NCBI GenBank assembly: GCA_910584965.1 | Contig: CAJUDZ010000022.1 | Location: 1-62,208, forward strand | Direction of reading: 5' to 3' | Origin: an uncultured Lachnospiraceae bacterium | GTDB taxonomy: Bacteria > Bacillota > Clostridia > Lachnospirales > Lachnospiraceae | DNA: 62,208 nt | Shown: piece after piece, positions 62,129 through 62,208 of the stretch | Position numbering within the stretch: position 1 is the first letter of the stretch | Layout: each line of letters begins with the position of its first letter | Translations under genes and position numbers: made by a program | The notes under the pieces: generated by a model | The model's database searches: none | Told to the model about the DNA's origin: nothing | The model's input: only the letters and a program-made list of their open reading frames with translations

Positions 62129-62183
62129 ATTATTCCGATTTCAGAATAATATGGATTATTCCGATTCTCTGATTATTCCGATT
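62129..62183. repeat. Three perfect 12-bp direct repeats
   Basis: ATTATTCCGATT occurs at 62129-62140, 62155-62166 and 62172-62183. A partial inverted copy (GAATAAT) lies between the first two. The array abuts the truncated DUF1016 gene and may continue past the window. Confidence 0.85.
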
Positions 62184-62208
62184 TTAGCACAGGCCGCCTA
62201 AAAAAACT

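Noticed and set aside
62129..62183. CRISPR-like array at the window end
   Set aside because: The units are 12 bp with irregular 5-14 bp gaps, too short for CRISPR repeats and spacers.

Overview
The window looks like a chromosome segment of a motile, plant-glycan-degrading Clostridia, most likely a Lachnospiraceae-type gut Firmicute. The evidence is strong AGGAGG-type ribosome binding sites, moderate GC, an infC-rpmI-rplT operon with an AUU-started infC, ECF-sigma, C_GCAxxG_C_C, DUF1540 and LytTR/DUF3021 genes, and lplB/ytcP-type sugar transport. No species call is possible from sequence alone. Almost all genes lie on the minus strand.

Layout. 1-8.3 kb: a MATE exporter, a tRNA-Pro(AGG) on the plus strand, a GGDEF-like/EAL c-di-GMP phosphodiesterase, an acyl-CoA thioesterase, a PepD-type dipeptidase, the infC-rpmI-rplT operon with an L20-type leader, a lipoprotein and a DUF1540 protein. 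8.3-17.6 kb: a GT39-like membrane glycosyltransferase, a three-gene overlapping operon ending in thrS, CAP and SEC-C proteins, and a SWIM-SNF2 helicase. 17.8-26 kb: a GH28 polygalacturonase-like enzyme, FucO lactaldehyde reductase, three co-transcribed uncharacterised proteins with related N-termini, and a GH2 beta-mannosidase. 26.1-31.1 kb: a giant flagellin of about 1,670 residues whose middle is built from about eleven repeated modules. 31.4-36.8 kb: a small membrane protein, an ABC exporter with DUF3021 and LytTR genes, a second MATE exporter and a ROK regulator.

36.9-50 kb is a glucuronoxylan-utilisation locus: a GH43 enzyme, an aldouronate-type ABC importer (solute-binding protein, YtcP, LplB), a GH67 alpha-glucuronidase, a GH3 beta-xylosidase-type enzyme, a divergent AraC regulator and a SASA-family acetylesterase. 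The gene set resembles known aldouronate-utilisation clusters. Short sequence motifs shared by three of its promoter regions suggest AraC control. 50-59.7 kb: HAD hydrolases, a LysR regulator, the metNIQ methionine importer, a Cof-type phosphatase, DUF2461 plus an ECF sigma factor, endonuclease III, a lipoprotein and a DUF3795 protein.

59.9-62.2 kb is a graveyard of defence-associated and transferred genes: a rhuM pseudogene with a deletion, a -2 frameshift and an 11-bp tandem duplication; an RlmD-like C-terminal tail with an internal stop; an Mrr/PD-(D/E)XK N-terminus joined to a helical-repeat C-terminus with no ATPase between them; and a 5'-truncated DUF1016 nuclease next to three perfect 12-bp repeats. 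The most interesting items are the giant modular flagellin, the three-gene unknown operon beside it, the candidate AraC operators of the xylan locus, and this decayed island.
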